From Desulfosudis oleivorans (GTDB lineage: Bacteria > Desulfobacterota > Desulfobacteria > Desulfobacterales > SURF-7), in NCBI GenBank assembly GCA_020723325.1, contig DYJD01000008.1, positions 1 to 64,000 on the forward strand: a stretch of 64,000 nucleotides of DNA, in the 5' to 3' direction. The notes beneath the pieces are model-generated. The model was given only the letters and a program-made list of their open reading frames with translations, was not told the origin of the DNA and ran no database searches. Shown piece by piece: positions 45,055-58,089 of the stretch. Both the position numbers and the translations under genes were made by a program. Numbering within the stretch: the stretch's first letter is position 1; each line of letters opens with the position of its first letter.

Positions 45055-46197
45055 ATGCAGATTTTTCTTGTCGGCGGTTCGGTACGGGATGAACTTATGG
45101 GGCGGACCGGGCAGGATCGGGATTTCGTTGTCATCGGCGCTTCTGAAGAGATGTTTTTACAGCGCTTTCCTTTGGCCAAGAAAGTCGGTAATCGCAAGTA
45201 TGTTTATTTGCTTGGTCGAGATGAATACAGCTTGTCTTCGGCTGACACCATTGAAGAAGACCTAATGGGTAGGGATTTGACCATCAATGCCTTAGCCAGG
45301 GATATGGACGGTCACATCTTCGCCCACCCGAAAGCATTTGAGGATTTGAAAAACAGGTTGTTGCGGCCGATATCACAAGCAAATTTCATGAATGATCCTT
45401 TGCGGGTGTTTCGGGCTGCGCGATTGGCTTCCCAATTGCCGGACTTTCAGGCAGACCCGTCATTATTTGAAAGCATGACTAGTGTGGTACGGAAAGGGCT
45501 GCTTGCAAATGTCGCTGCCGAGAGGGTCGGCAATGAAGTCCGAAAAGCTTGTGCCGGCGCCAGGCCCGGTCGTTTTTTCAGAATCCTTGAGCAAGCAGAG
45601 GCCCTTTCTCCTTGGCTTGATGAAATCCATCTTTCCAAGAGTGTTCCCGCCGGGCCGCCACCCTATCATTTGGGCTCTGTTTTTGATCATCTATTGGCGT
45701 TAGCAGATGCATTGAAAGGAGAGGCGTTGACAGTTTGGATGGCGGTTTGCCATGATCTGGGCAAAATCGCAACAAACCCCGGGCAATGCCCGGCCCACAA
45801 TGGGCCTGCCGGGCCAGGAGCGACTCCGGCCGAAACCATTGGGAAAAGATTGCGATTGCCGCAACGTTTTATCCGTGCCGGAATTGCCGCTGCCAGATGG
45901 CATACGACCGCCGCTCGCTATGCGGAATTGCGTCCGGGAACCAAAGTGCGATTATTAATGAACCTTCATCGCATCGGCCTGATCCGTGAAATCTTCAATC
46001 TGGTAAAGGCAGATAGCGGGTATGATCATTTGCTTCAAATAGAACAGGACTTAAAGCGGATTCTTTCAGTGCGTTTGCCGGAGCTAAATCAAGGGTTGGG
46101 GCCAGAGTCCGGTATTTTGCTGCATCAATTGCGCTGCCGACAATTGAATGCAGTACTTCAAAAAGAAATGGGTTCTGCGTGCAATCAAACGATATAG
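45055..46197 (+). CDS. cca: CCA-adding tRNA nucleotidyltransferase
   Basis: About 380 residues from the ATG at 45055. It adds or repairs the CCA end of tRNAs. The nucleotidyltransferase part shows GGSVRDELMGR, the catalytic DRDFVV and RDLTINALARD. A C-terminal HD domain (WMAVCHDLGKIATNP, about 220-234) is as in the E. coli enzyme, which also has 2',3'-cyclic phosphatase action. An in-frame ATG 57 bases upstream is possible, but homologues start close to the GGSVRD motif. Confidence 0.9.
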   Translation: MQIFLVGGSVRDELMGRTGQDRDFVVIGASEEMFLQRFPLAKKVGNRKYVYLLGRDEYSLSSADTIEEDLMGRDLTINALARDMDGHIFAHPKAFEDLKNRLLRPISQANFMNDPLRVFRAARLASQLPDFQADPSLFESMTSVVRKGLLANVAAERVGNEVRKACAGARPGRFFRILEQAEALSPWLDEIHLSKSVPAGPPPYHLGSVFDHLLALADALKGEALTVWMAVCHDLGKIATNPGQCPAHNGPAGPGATPAETIGKRLRLPQRFIRAGIAAARWHTTAARYAELRPGTKVRLLMNLHRIGLIREIFNLVKADSGYDHLLQIEQDLKRILSVRLPELNQGLGPESGILLHQLRCRQLNAVLQKEMGSACNQTI

Positions 46198-46218
46198 AAT
46201 AATTCTAGGAGAATCACC

Positions 46219-46791
46219 ATGACGACCAAGGAAACTTATTATGGCAGGATTTTAAACGGAAAATATAGCCAGTCCTTAAAACAGCGGGTGTCCGGAATTT
46301 TGCAAAACCTGCAGGCAGTGGACGCGCTCGCCTTGCCGGTAATGGTTTATCTCGCGGCCTGGCAGACTGAGGAAGAAACCATCTGGTATGAGTTCACTTG
46401 TCGACGTTTCCAGAAGATGATGGGATGCGCGCCGGATGAAATTGCCGGTGCCTTCAGAAACAGCGTGCTGGACAGACGGGTCTACCGCTATGCCAATATT
46501 CAGGATGATGTTGCCAAGGAAAGCCTCAACAAATCCGAGTTAAGCACTTCCCGCCGAAAATTGCGGCGCAAGACAGATGAAGAAGGCCAGGTGGAGGCTG
46601 TTTATAAAATTTTATTGGATAAGGGGCGGGCGTTTTGGTTAAAGGATCAGGCCGTAATCGAGACCCATAAAAAAGACAAAATCAGTCTTTCCCTTGGCTG
46701 CATGACGGTGGTATCAAAGGAAATGGAGGCGACGGAGGAGAAGGAAAGACTTGTGGCCAGACTCCAGAAAACATTGAAAGATTTTGAATAA
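46219..46791 (+). CDS. Conserved hypothetical protein
   Basis: A 190-residue protein of unknown family. The first half contains WYEFTCRRFQKMMGCAPDEIAGAFRNSV and reads like a small sensory (PAS-like) or adaptor fold. The middle is charged (STSRRKLRRKTDEEGQ). The end has AFWLKDQAVIETHKKDKISLSLGCMTVVSKEMEA, then a short coiled coil. TAGGAGAA precedes the ATG. The neighbouring cca and PilZ genes give no clear role. Confidence 0.6.
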   Translation: MTTKETYYGRILNGKYSQSLKQRVSGILQNLQAVDALALPVMVYLAAWQTEEETIWYEFTCRRFQKMMGCAPDEIAGAFRNSVLDRRVYRYANIQDDVAKESLNKSELSTSRRKLRRKTDEEGQVEAVYKILLDKGRAFWLKDQAVIETHKKDKISLSLGCMTVVSKEMEATEEKERLVARLQKTLKDFE

Positions 46792-46815
46792 AAATGGAGT
46801 TCGGCTCCAATGGTA

Positions 46816-47214
46816 TTATTCTTGGACTCCTCTCAGGAATTCAATACCGATGCCTTTATGGGTAGTTCTGACTACATGTGCCGGAATGCGAATGCATTTT
46901 TGGTTGTTGGTAAATGGGATATTCAGGACAATGGTCTGGCCGATGGAGATGGGCTCGTCGGTTTTAATGAATATCCCATTGCTGCTGATATTCTGACTGA
47001 CGCCCATGCAGGATCGGCCTTTAACAAAGAATTCAATTGAGTTGACATAAGGTCTTCGAATGCTTTGTCTTTCTCCGGATTTGCTGGAGGGGCCCTGGGC
47101 AGCTTCCAATTGATTCAGCAGAGTTATCCGCTGGTCCTCGTTCAAATTCAATATCAGTCGAATCAGGCGGACGGTGACGGTATCTTTTTCAGTCGAGCGC
47201 TCAATTCCTGTCAT
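46816..47214 (-). CDS. PilZ domain protein
   Basis: A 132-residue protein with a helical N-terminus (1-45) and a PilZ domain: ERQSIRRPY (RxxxR-like) at about 48-56, QNISSNGIFIKT and HVVRTTHKGIGIEFLRG at the end. A probable c-di-GMP receptor, third of four PilZ genes in the window. It starts at an ATG with a weak upstream purine run (GGGAAAAC). Confidence 0.78.
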   Translation of the reverse strand: MTGIERSTEKDTVTVRLIRLILNLNEDQRITLLNQLEAAQGPSSKSGERQSIRRPYVNSIEFFVKGRSCMGVSQNISSNGIFIKTDEPISIGQTIVLNIPFTNNQKCIRIPAHVVRTTHKGIGIEFLRGVQE

Positions 47215-47293
47215 GATAGTTTTCCCTTTAACTTGATGATGGGTATGCTATCCCATTATCGTGGTGAAGTCAATGTGGCTGATAGCTGTATAC

Positions 47294-47340
47294 AATACAG
47301 GCTGATCGCACCAGAAAACCAACGGGGATCAGCCTGTATT
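47294..47340. terminator. Perfect 14-base inverted repeat between genes
   Basis: AATACAGGCTGATC (47294-47307) and GATCAGCCTGTATT (47327-47340) are exact reverse complements around a 19-base loop. It lies 24 bases past the PFOR stop. No T run on either strand, so a factor-dependent end point or a 3'-stability hairpin is as likely as a classic terminator. Confidence 0.55.
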
Positions 47341-47363
47341 CGTGTGAAGGGATGAAAATTAGA

Positions 47364-51345
<3,982 letters not shown>

Positions 51346-52386
51346 ATGCGCATTGTATGCTCAAGCTGCAACAAGGTATATAATATTCCGGATGAACGCC
51401 TGCCCAAGGAGAAAAAGATTGCTTTCCCTTGTCCCTCTTGCCGAAATCCTATTGAATTGGACCTTCGTATAGATATCGATAAAGCGGTTTCAAAAAACGA
51501 CGATATAAAAGCGGTTTCGGGCGGAAGAGATCGGGATATATTTAAAAAAAAGATACTGCGGGCCGTGAAAGACCTGCCGCCCATGCCCCAGGTGGTTATT
51601 AAGGCCCAAGAAGTAATGGCAAATCCTGCTTCAAGTTTCAAAGATCTCGGGGCGATAATCGAAATGGATCAGGCAATTGCGGCGCGGGTTCTAAAATTGG
51701 CCAATTCCGCCTATTATGGTTTGCGCGGCATGGTTTCCTCTATTCATCAGGCCATCGTGGTATTGGGCTATGAAGCCTTGGGGGAATTGATCTCAGTGGT
51801 GGGGGCATCAGGGCTGATTGACAATATTTTAACCGGTTATCGATTGGAGGCGGGATTTTTATGGCAGCATTCTTTGGCAGTTGCTTTTGGTTCCAAGGTG
51901 ATCGCAAAAAAGCGATATCCTCGTCTTGAAAATGATGCCTTTTCAGCCGGTCTGCTACATGATGCCGGAAAAATCATCATGGATCCTTTTGTACTTGAAA
52001 AGGAAGCTGATTTTGAGAAATTCATGGGAGATGAAAAAGCAACTTTCCTCATGGCTGAAAAAGCCATTTTCGGATTTGATCATGCTGAAATTACATATGA
52101 GATCTGTTTGCAATGGGGGATCCCAGAATCCCAATGCATTGCGATAAAGAATCATCATTATCCATCCCTGTCGGAAGGTAATTCCCTGGCCTATATCCTT
52201 CATATTGCCGATTTGATGGCCATGCAAAGCGGTATCGGCACGGGTGTTGATGCCATGCAATACCAAGCGGAGTCCGGAGCGCTGGATCAACTCAAGATGG
52301 ATCAAGCTGATTTGCACGAGATTTCCCAACAGGTGATTGAAGCGGTTAATAAAATTGCTTCGGAAATAAACGTGGAGCAGGAATGA
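51346..52386 (+). CDS. Zinc-finger HDOD signalling protein
   Basis: A 346-residue protein. Residues 1-38 form an MJ0042-type zinc ribbon (CSSCNKVYNIPDERL then CPSCRNPI). An HDOD domain follows (about 75-300: LPPMPQVVIKAQEVM, RVLKLANSAYYG, LLHDAGKIIMDPF, IKNHHYP). HDOD proteins are non-catalytic relatives of HD enzymes that link signals to motility or development. It overlaps the STAS gene by 4 bases, so they likely work as one module. Confidence 0.85.
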   Translation: MRIVCSSCNKVYNIPDERLPKEKKIAFPCPSCRNPIELDLRIDIDKAVSKNDDIKAVSGGRDRDIFKKKILRAVKDLPPMPQVVIKAQEVMANPASSFKDLGAIIEMDQAIAARVLKLANSAYYGLRGMVSSIHQAIVVLGYEALGELISVVGASGLIDNILTGYRLEAGFLWQHSLAVAFGSKVIAKKRYPRLENDAFSAGLLHDAGKIIMDPFVLEKEADFEKFMGDEKATFLMAEKAIFGFDHAEITYEICLQWGIPESQCIAIKNHHYPSLSEGNSLAYILHIADLMAMQSGIGTGVDAMQYQAESGALDQLKMDQADLHEISQQVIEAVNKIASEINVEQE

Positions 52387-52700
52387 CCAACCCCTCGGAA
52401 GGCGGAAAATCAGTCATTATCACACCGGGAAAAGATGTGGTTGCCTCAACCGCAACGGCTTTTAAGGCAGAATTGTATGCCATCATGCAAGAAAAACCTA
52501 AAAAATTGGTTATTGATCTGACCGGGGTTGAAATGATCGATTCCATTGGAATCGGTGTTATTATAGCGGCTTATAATTCATTGCGGGCGATCGGAGGATT
52601 GCTGGAAATAATAAATGCCTCCCGGAATATTTATAAAGTTTTTCTTGCCATGCGTCTAAACCATCATTTCTCCATCAAGAAGATCGATGAAAGTTATTAG
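52383..52700 (+). CDS. STAS-domain anti-sigma-antagonist-like protein
   Basis: A 105-residue single STAS domain. It contains the phosphorylation-site motif DLTGVEMIDSIGIGVIIAAY, where the Ser after Asp is the usual target. Such proteins release a partner from an anti-sigma or kinase. Translation is coupled to the HDOD gene by an ATGA overlap. The start codon is ATG at 52383. Confidence 0.85.
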   Translation: MTNPSEGGKSVIITPGKDVVASTATAFKAELYAIMQEKPKKLVIDLTGVEMIDSIGIGVIIAAYNSLRAIGGLLEIINASRNIYKVFLAMRLNHHFSIKKIDESY

Positions 52701-52745
52701 CCCCCATGGAAGAGCACTTGCCCCAATATCTACCGGGTCCGTCTT

Positions 52746-53435
52746 TTACAAGTATTGGGTCGTCCAAAGAGCGGCTTGCAGGCGATTGGGAACTCTGATT
52801 TTTTTATAAATATTATAAATATGGGTTTTTACAGTATGCAGGCTGATCTCTAAATCATGGGCGATCTCTTTATTGCCTGCCCCGGAGGCGATCCGGATGA
52901 GAATTTCCCTTTCCCTTAGGGTTAGTGTGCTTACAGCGACTTTGGAGAATTTGGCAAACGAATATTGCTCTGTAAGAAATGTAGCTAAGGTTTTTCGAGA
53001 AAACCATAGCTCACCCCTTAAAATATCCCTAATGCCTTTCACATAAACATTGAGCGGATCATTTGCATAAAAGACCCCGCGAGCACCCTGCTCAACAGCT
53101 AAATGTTCAAGATTCTGATCCGGATCCACATTAAAGAGAGCCACAAGGCTTTCCTTTCGTTTATCCGAGAAGCTCACCACCGGCAAACAATCAGACCGGT
53201 TTTTAGACTCAAAGGTTTTAAAGCAATCCAACAGAAATAAGTAGGAGGGGGCTGGATGTTTTTTGGTTAGGCTTTCAACATCTGTATTGTCATTGTAAGC
53301 ACAAGGTAAACCGAGCTTCTTTTCCAGATAATGGGCGAAAAGTTCGTTTTGCAGCCGGTTGGGACCGATAATCAGTACGTTGACGGCTGAAATCGTTTGC
53401 GATGTATGTTTTGATTGTTTCATTTTTGAACTCAA
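52746..53435 (-). CDS. LuxR-family transcriptional regulator
   Basis: A 229-residue regulator. Residues about 15-150 look like a degenerate receiver of the CsgD kind (VLIIGPNRLQNELFAHYLEKK). The C-terminal LuxR helix-turn-helix is clear: LTLREREILIRIASGAGNKEIAHDLEISLHTVKTHIYNIYKKI (about 168-210). CsgD-like proteins control biofilm matrix. It is coupled by ATGA to the upstream PilZ gene, which supports a c-di-GMP link. Confidence 0.82.
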   Translation of the reverse strand: MSSKMKQSKHTSQTISAVNVLIIGPNRLQNELFAHYLEKKLGLPCAYNDNTDVESLTKKHPAPSYLFLLDCFKTFESKNRSDCLPVVSFSDKRKESLVALFNVDPDQNLEHLAVEQGARGVFYANDPLNVYVKGIRDILRGELWFSRKTLATFLTEQYSFAKFSKVAVSTLTLREREILIRIASGAGNKEIAHDLEISLHTVKTHIYNIYKKIRVPNRLQAALWTTQYL

Positions 53436-53755
53436 TCAAGAGGTGAGATGCGATAGCGATTATTGAAAAGAATCGCCATCCCCTGCAAATCTGCGCGTAC
53501 TATTTTCCCATTCAGCTTAATTTGAGAATGTTTCCTTTTTTCGATGACAATATGATCAAGGGGAAGATGTAGCACCAAATCCACATCCATGCCGATCGGC
53601 AGGGGCTGGGTGGTAAGCAGATAGGCTCCGCCGGCATTGATATTGGACGTTGCTAATTGAATTTCTTTTTTGTTACCGCAATCTCCGGGAAATGAAATCC
53701 AGGTCGGTAATTTTAAGACAAACCTTTCCAGCTTTCGTCTTTCTTTAATAGACAT
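53432..53755 (-). CDS. PilZ domain protein
   Basis: A 107-residue PilZ domain with KERRKLERFVLKLP at the start (the c-di-GMP arginines), then ATSNINAGGAYLLTTQPLP and GKIVRADLQGMAILFNNRYRI. It leads a two-gene operon with the LuxR regulator. Its stop overlaps the next start by 4 bases. Confidence 0.82.
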   Translation of the reverse strand: MSIKERRKLERFVLKLPTWISFPGDCGNKKEIQLATSNINAGGAYLLTTQPLPIGMDVDLVLHLPLDHIVIEKRKHSQIKLNGKIVRADLQGMAILFNNRYRISPLD

Positions 53756-53884
53756 TTTTCGCCTTCTCCCGGGAAAAGCAACTGAGAATGAATTGAAGCA
53801 ATGAAATGCTGGAATTGAAACAGACTGCTAACTATGGCCTAAAAATATTAAATTTTCAACTGATTTTATAATTAAGGCAATCAA

Positions 53885-54640
53885 ATGTTGAAAAGGGTTT
53901 TTTCCTTGCGCTTGAAATTCAGGGGGAAGCAATATATATCTAATTATAGATCAATTAAAATCAAACTGGCAATTGGATTGGCCATGAAAGCTGAAAACGA
54001 AAAAAAAATATTGCAGGAAGTCAGACAACTAGCCGAGCAAATGTTTCAAAATATCAGCGGCAGTCACGATTGGGATCATACCCTGCGAGTCTACAGACTT
54101 TGCAAACGCATCGGGGTTGTGGAAAAAGCCGATTTGTTTGTGCTGAAAACAGCGGCTTTACTTCATGATATCGGAAGAGGGTGCCAGGATCGGACCAATG
54201 GTGAGATTTGTCATGCCCAAGCAGGGGCTGAAATGGCTGATTCAATGATCTCCCATATGGCTTTTTCAAGCGATCAAAAAAACAATATTTTACATTGTAT
54301 ACGTTCGCACAGATTTCGTGGGGGGCAAGAGCCGAAAACCATTGAGGCCAAAGTCCTATTTGACGCTGACAAACTGGATGCCATCGGTGCTGTAGGTGTT
54401 GCCAGGGCTTATTTATTTGCCGGCGAAGTCGGGGCAAGATTGCATAACCCCCATAATGACATTGAGAATACAAGTGCCTATTCCAGAGAAGACACCGGTT
54501 ATCGCGAATTTAAAGTCAAGCTTTGTAAAATCAAAGATCGCATTATGACAGCAGAAGGACAGCGTATTGCCCAGGCACGTCATGAATTCATGTCCGTTTT
54601 TTTTGAGCGACTCATTGAGGAAAATGAAGGTGTAAAATAG
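53885..54640 (+). CDS. HD-domain phosphohydrolase
   Basis: Up to 251 residues. The HD domain shows SHDWDHTLRVYRLC, the metal pair in AALLHDIGRG, and later IRSHRF and LFDADKLDAIGAVGVARAY. The pattern fits the YedJ/Rv-type HD hydrolases that act on nucleotides or phosphates. Substrate unknown. The N-terminal 33 residues look irregular; ATG at 53984 (MKAENEKKIL) is a reasonable alternative start, neither having a strong ribosome site. Confidence 0.8.
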   Translation: MLKRVFSLRLKFRGKQYISNYRSIKIKLAIGLAMKAENEKKILQEVRQLAEQMFQNISGSHDWDHTLRVYRLCKRIGVVEKADLFVLKTAALLHDIGRGCQDRTNGEICHAQAGAEMADSMISHMAFSSDQKNNILHCIRSHRFRGGQEPKTIEAKVLFDADKLDAIGAVGVARAYLFAGEVGARLHNPHNDIENTSAYSREDTGYREFKVKLCKIKDRIMTAEGQRIAQARHEFMSVFFERLIEENEGVK

Positions 54641-54746
54641 ATTGAAGCCAAAAGCCTTAATCTTGCTTAAATAGGTTTATTTCTGTATAATTTTTTGTAC
54701 TAAATCGGCGTAAATATTGGGCATGACACAAAAGCATTAAAAGTCC

Positions 54747-55505
54747 ATGATTGAAAATAGGATGACTGTCAACCGTATTAAAAGCAGACAACAGAACAGC
54801 GCTACAAAACGAAATGATTGTCTTCGTTGCGGTACTTGCTGTCAAAAGGGCGGGCCAGCACTACATTCGGTAGACTTGGAAAAAGTCGAAAGCGGGCAAA
54901 TCCTGTTGAAATACCTATTCACCATGCGTGCCGGTGAACCAATTTTTGATAATGTTCGCGGTATGATCGAGACTACCGATACGGATATTATTAAGATAAA
55001 AGCAAAAGCAAGATCTTCTGTTTGTATTTTTTATGATTTCACCTCTTCAAATTGCGGCATATATGATAATCGTCCATTGGAATGTCGGCTTTTAAAATGC
55101 TGGGATACCGGTGCAATTGAAGCTGATTATAACCGCCAGCGGTTAAGCCGGAAAGATTTGATAGTAGGAATCCCAGGCCTTTGGGAATTGGTAATGGATC
55201 ATCAGGAACGCTGCTCTTTTACACGATTGGCAAAGGCAGCCGGAGCCATCAAGAATGGAAAAATTTCTGCGCATGCCGAGGATGAAATTCTTGAAATGAT
55301 TCGTTTTGATGATTCATTGCGTACGCTGATTCCGAGCAAAAGCGGTATGGATAAGGAAATCTTGGAATTTCTGTTGGGGCGTCCAATATTTCAGGTGATT
55401 CACATATTCGGGATAAGTTATGATACAGATAACAATCGGCTGAAATATATTTCAAGACCTTGGGCTTCCATTTCTTGGCATTGGGATCAAATTGAGAATC
55501 AATAA
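54747..55505 (+). CDS. YkgJ-family cysteine-cluster protein
   Basis: A 252-residue protein with the YkgJ pattern: CLRCGTCCQKGGPAL at the N-terminus, then CIFYDFTSSNCGIYDNRPLECRLLKC. Such proteins probably bind zinc or an Fe-S cluster; function is unsettled. It has an added C-terminal half (about 150-252) not seen in the minimal family. Its end overlaps the next gene by 14 bases. Confidence 0.75.
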   Translation: MIENRMTVNRIKSRQQNSATKRNDCLRCGTCCQKGGPALHSVDLEKVESGQILLKYLFTMRAGEPIFDNVRGMIETTDTDIIKIKAKARSSVCIFYDFTSSNCGIYDNRPLECRLLKCWDTGAIEADYNRQRLSRKDLIVGIPGLWELVMDHQERCSFTRLAKAAGAIKNGKISAHAEDEILEMIRFDDSLRTLIPSKSGMDKEILEFLLGRPIFQVIHIFGISYDTDNNRLKYISRPWASISWHWDQIENQ

Positions 55506-56220
55506 TGGTTGCCATACGGCGGTGCTTTCAGCCGCGCTATTCGTTTTTTTAACGGGTGCAATGCCTTGCCTGGCAGTTCAAGAACCATTTGATTATCCGG
55601 TGGATGAAAGCAAGCTGAAATCAGGTGAACTGCAACTATTTCAAAAGAAATATCCCACATCCGGCATCAGCAAGAAAAGACAGATCGCCGGAATCATCGT
55701 AATCGATGCCGGACCGGACAGGGTCTGGGAAATTATGAAAGACTGGGATGAATTTGGGCAGTTTGTACCGGATGTGGACTATTATAAAACCATGCTGGTA
55801 TTGGAACCCATTGGAAACGGGCGCATCGGGAAATCATTTATTGAAGGCAAGCTGGATATTCCCCTATTCAGCATTCAATACACGCTGGATGTCATTTTCG
55901 ATCAATCCCATTTGCGGCAAGAATGGCGGATGATGACACCGGAGGAGATCAATATCTACAATTTGATCGGCATCAATTTAAAACCTTCCAGTAGCGGCAT
56001 TGAAAATATCGAGGGCATGGCTTTGATCAAACCCTATGATAATGGGAACAAAGCCATCTACATGTATGTTTCCACCGTGGAATATACAATGCCTCTGCCC
56101 GAATTTCTAGAGGAATATTTGGCCAAGGATGCATTGGCCGGTTACATGGAGGGTGTGAAGAAGCGCGTGGAATCCCAAGGATTGTATATGAAACACGCCA
56201 TGCGGCTTTTTTCCCATTAA
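55492..56220 (+). CDS. Exported START/SRPBCC-like protein
   Basis: About 242 residues. A signal peptide (VLSAALFVFLTGAMPCLA) leads to a SRPBCC fold: IIVIDAGPDRVWEIMKDWDEFGQFVPDV, then the long GIENIEGMALIKPY and a final helix. Such cups bind hydrophobic ligands. The TTG at 55492 overlaps the end of the YkgJ gene; a GTG at 55522 is another start. Ligand unknown. Confidence 0.72.
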   Translation: MRINNGCHTAVLSAALFVFLTGAMPCLAVQEPFDYPVDESKLKSGELQLFQKKYPTSGISKKRQIAGIIVIDAGPDRVWEIMKDWDEFGQFVPDVDYYKTMLVLEPIGNGRIGKSFIEGKLDIPLFSIQYTLDVIFDQSHLRQEWRMMTPEEINIYNLIGINLKPSSSGIENIEGMALIKPYDNGNKAIYMYVSTVEYTMPLPEFLEEYLAKDALAGYMEGVKKRVESQGLYMKHAMRLFSH

Positions 56221-56241
56221 GAACGATTATTCACACCTACA

Positions 56242-56652
56242 TTAGGATTGCCGGTCTGGATTTGAAACAATTTGTACATATACCTTGCGGGTTCGCGGAC
56301 CGTCAAATTCACAGAAAAAGATGCTTTGCCATGTTCCCAAAACCAGCCGGCCTTTTTCAATGATAACAAGTTCCGAGGCTCCCACCAGCGAGGCTTTCAT
56401 ATGGGCCGCCGAGTTGCCCTCAACGTGCCGATAACCGCCTTCCCATGGAATCAGACCATCAAGCAAAGAATCCATATCGCGCGGTACGTCCGGATCCGCG
56501 TTTTCATTGATGGTAACAGCCGCGGTGGTATGTGGAACAAAGACGATACAAAAACCGCTAGTGATCCCGGCACCTGTGATTTGTTTTTGAATCCGGTCGG
56601 TAATATCGATAAAATGGGTGCGTTTATTTGATTCTATGGTGATGACGAGCAT
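56242..56652 (-). CDS. YjbQ-family protein
   Basis: About 136 residues from the ATG at 56652. It matches the UPF0047/YjbQ family with GFCIVFVPHTTAAVTINENADPDVPRD, HVEGNSAAHMKASLVG and LGTWQSIFFCEFDGPR. Members have weak thiamine-phosphate synthase activity; the true role is unknown. It follows dsrC on the same strand, but the dsrC terminator lies between. Confidence 0.85.
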   Translation of the reverse strand: MLVITIESNKRTHFIDITDRIQKQITGAGITSGFCIVFVPHTTAAVTINENADPDVPRDMDSLLDGLIPWEGGYRHVEGNSAAHMKASLVGASELVIIEKGRLVLGTWQSIFFCEFDGPRTRKVYVQIVSNPDRQS

Positions 56653-56682
56653 GGCCGCGAATGATTGCAAAACACTTAAATC

Positions 56683-56710
56683 AAAAAGGCCCTGAAAGAT
56701 CCAGGGCCTT
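56683..56710 (-). terminator. Rho-independent terminator of dsrC
   Basis: Read on the minus strand, AAGGCCCTG and CAGGGCCTT form a 9-base perfect stem with a 7-base loop, followed by TTTTT. It is 29 bases past the dsrC stop. Confidence 0.9.
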
Positions 56711-56739
56711 GGAGTGCGATGTTACAGGAAACAGGTTGC

Positions 56740-57057
56740 TTATACGCATCCGGTCGGTTTGGGAAGACCGGCCATCTTACAAGCTCCCTTACCCGGCCCT
56801 GAGGGGAAGAGTTCATAAATATGTTTCAGTTTGAACGAGGTCAGCTTGGAAAGAACCCGCACCATGGGAGCAATACCGTTCTTCTTATAGTAGTCTTGAA
56901 GAATATTGATCACCTTCCAGTGTTCATCATTGAGCTCATCAATGCCTTCCTGCTCTTTGACGTACATGACCCAATTTTTTGACCATGAATTGAAGTCAAG
57001 GATGAAACCATCTTCATCGATCTGAAATTTTTCGCCGTTGAATTCGACTTCCGCCAT
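56740..57057 (-). CDS. dsrC: Sulfur carrier protein DsrC
   Basis: A 105-residue DsrC, the substrate-carrier of dissimilatory sulfite reductase. It carries the sulfur of sulfite as a trisulfide between its two C-terminal cysteines, which membrane or soluble reductases then reduce. Both are present: Cys93 (GKGACKMAG) and the penultimate Cys104 (TGCV), 11 apart. That separates true DsrC from RspA and TusE relatives. The core VEFNGEKFQIDEDGF and HWKVINILQDYYKKNGIAPM are typical. AAAGGAGG precedes the ATG. It has its own promoter and terminator, and follows the Flx/Hdr operon. Confidence 0.96.
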   Translation of the reverse strand: MAEVEFNGEKFQIDEDGFILDFNSWSKNWVMYVKEQEGIDELNDEHWKVINILQDYYKKNGIAPMVRVLSKLTSFKLKHIYELFPSGPGKGACKMAGLPKPTGCV

Positions 57058-57146
57058 TTATATAGCCTCCTTTATCTAATTATTTTTCACTAGGCCTCGT
57101 GCCTATCTTATTCCTCAATTTTTGCAACATGCTTGAAAGTGTGACT

Positions 57147-57173
57147 TTTATACCAAACCTATACCATTGTCAA
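57147..57173 (-). promoter_or_regulatory. Promoter of dsrC
   Basis: On the minus strand, TTGACA (57173-57168) and TATAAA (57152-57147) are 15 bases apart, and TGG before the -10 adds an extended -10. The gene would be expressed apart from the operon upstream, in keeping with the high level of DsrC known in sulfate reducers. Confidence 0.6.
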
Positions 57174-57232
57174 TATGAAAACTTTCTGATTGCAGCCGGC
57201 AAGGTTGCATGCACTTGTCGCGCTGGGAAAAA

Positions 57233-58078
57233 TTAGTATTCCCGTGGCGTCATGTTAATCTGATCCAGTGTGAATACCGGGCCGTCCTTGCAAACGAATT
57301 CCTTGCCGATATTGCAGCGACCGCACATGCCGAATCCACATTTCATGCGGTTTTCAAGGCTCATGATGATATGATCATGGGCATAACCAAGCTTTTCAAG
57401 CACCGGCTGGGTGAATTTGATCATAATGGGCGGACCGCAAACAATGGCATAGGTATTTTCATCGCCTTGGGGCGCCTTTTGTTCCGTGATGGGTGGGACA
57501 AAGCCCACATTGTATTTCCAGTCGGGATCATCCGTGCGGTCCACGGTGATATGCATGTTGATGTCATCGCGTTTTTCCCATTCGATCAACTCCTGCTTAT
57601 ACAGCAGCATGCCGGGCGAACGGGCACCATATACCACATCAATGGTGCCGAATTTGGAGCGATTGGCCGGATCCAACATGTAAACGATGGAAGAACGCAG
57701 GGTGGTAAAAGCAAAGCCGCCGCCCACAATCAGAATGTTCTTGCCTTCCAATTTTTCCCAGGGATACCAGTTGCCCAAAGGACCGCGAATCCCCATGACA
57801 TCCCCCACCTTCATGTTGTGGAGATGATTGGTGACAAGTCCGGCCTTGTTGACGGTGAACATGACAAAACCTTTTTCCACCGGTGAGGAGGCAATGCCGA
57901 TGGGAATCTCACCTTTGCCGGGAATGGAAAGTTCGCCGAACTGGCCGGCTTTATATGCGTATTTGGCTTCATCTTGGGGATTCAGAAATACAAATTTAAA
58001 TGTCTTCAGATTTTTATCTTCGGTTTCAGTGATGATTTGATCAATGCGAACCGGATAGGGTAAATATGGATTTTGCAC
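57233..58078 (-). CDS. flxA: FlxA-like NAD(P)H:acceptor FAD/2Fe-2S subunit
   Basis: About 281 residues from a GTG at 58078, chosen for AAAGGGAGG just before it; no ATG fits. A ferredoxin reductase-like chain that passes electrons from NADH through FAD to a 2Fe-2S cluster. The FAD domain comes first, then the NAD site GGGFAFTTLRSS, and a C-terminal cluster site CGFGMCGRC...C, as in PyrK and sulfhydrogenase gamma subunits. It is last in the hdrA-flxDCBA operon. FlxA is the NADH-facing end of the complex. Confidence 0.88.
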   Translation of the reverse strand: MQNPYLPYPVRIDQIITETEDKNLKTFKFVFLNPQDEAKYAYKAGQFGELSIPGKGEIPIGIASSPVEKGFVMFTVNKAGLVTNHLHNMKVGDVMGIRGPLGNWYPWEKLEGKNILIVGGGFAFTTLRSSIVYMLDPANRSKFGTIDVVYGARSPGMLLYKQELIEWEKRDDINMHITVDRTDDPDWKYNVGFVPPITEQKAPQGDENTYAIVCGPPIMIKFTQPVLEKLGYAHDHIIMSLENRMKCGFGMCGRCNIGKEFVCKDGPVFTLDQINMTPREY

Positions 58079-58089
58079 AGTGCCTCCCT

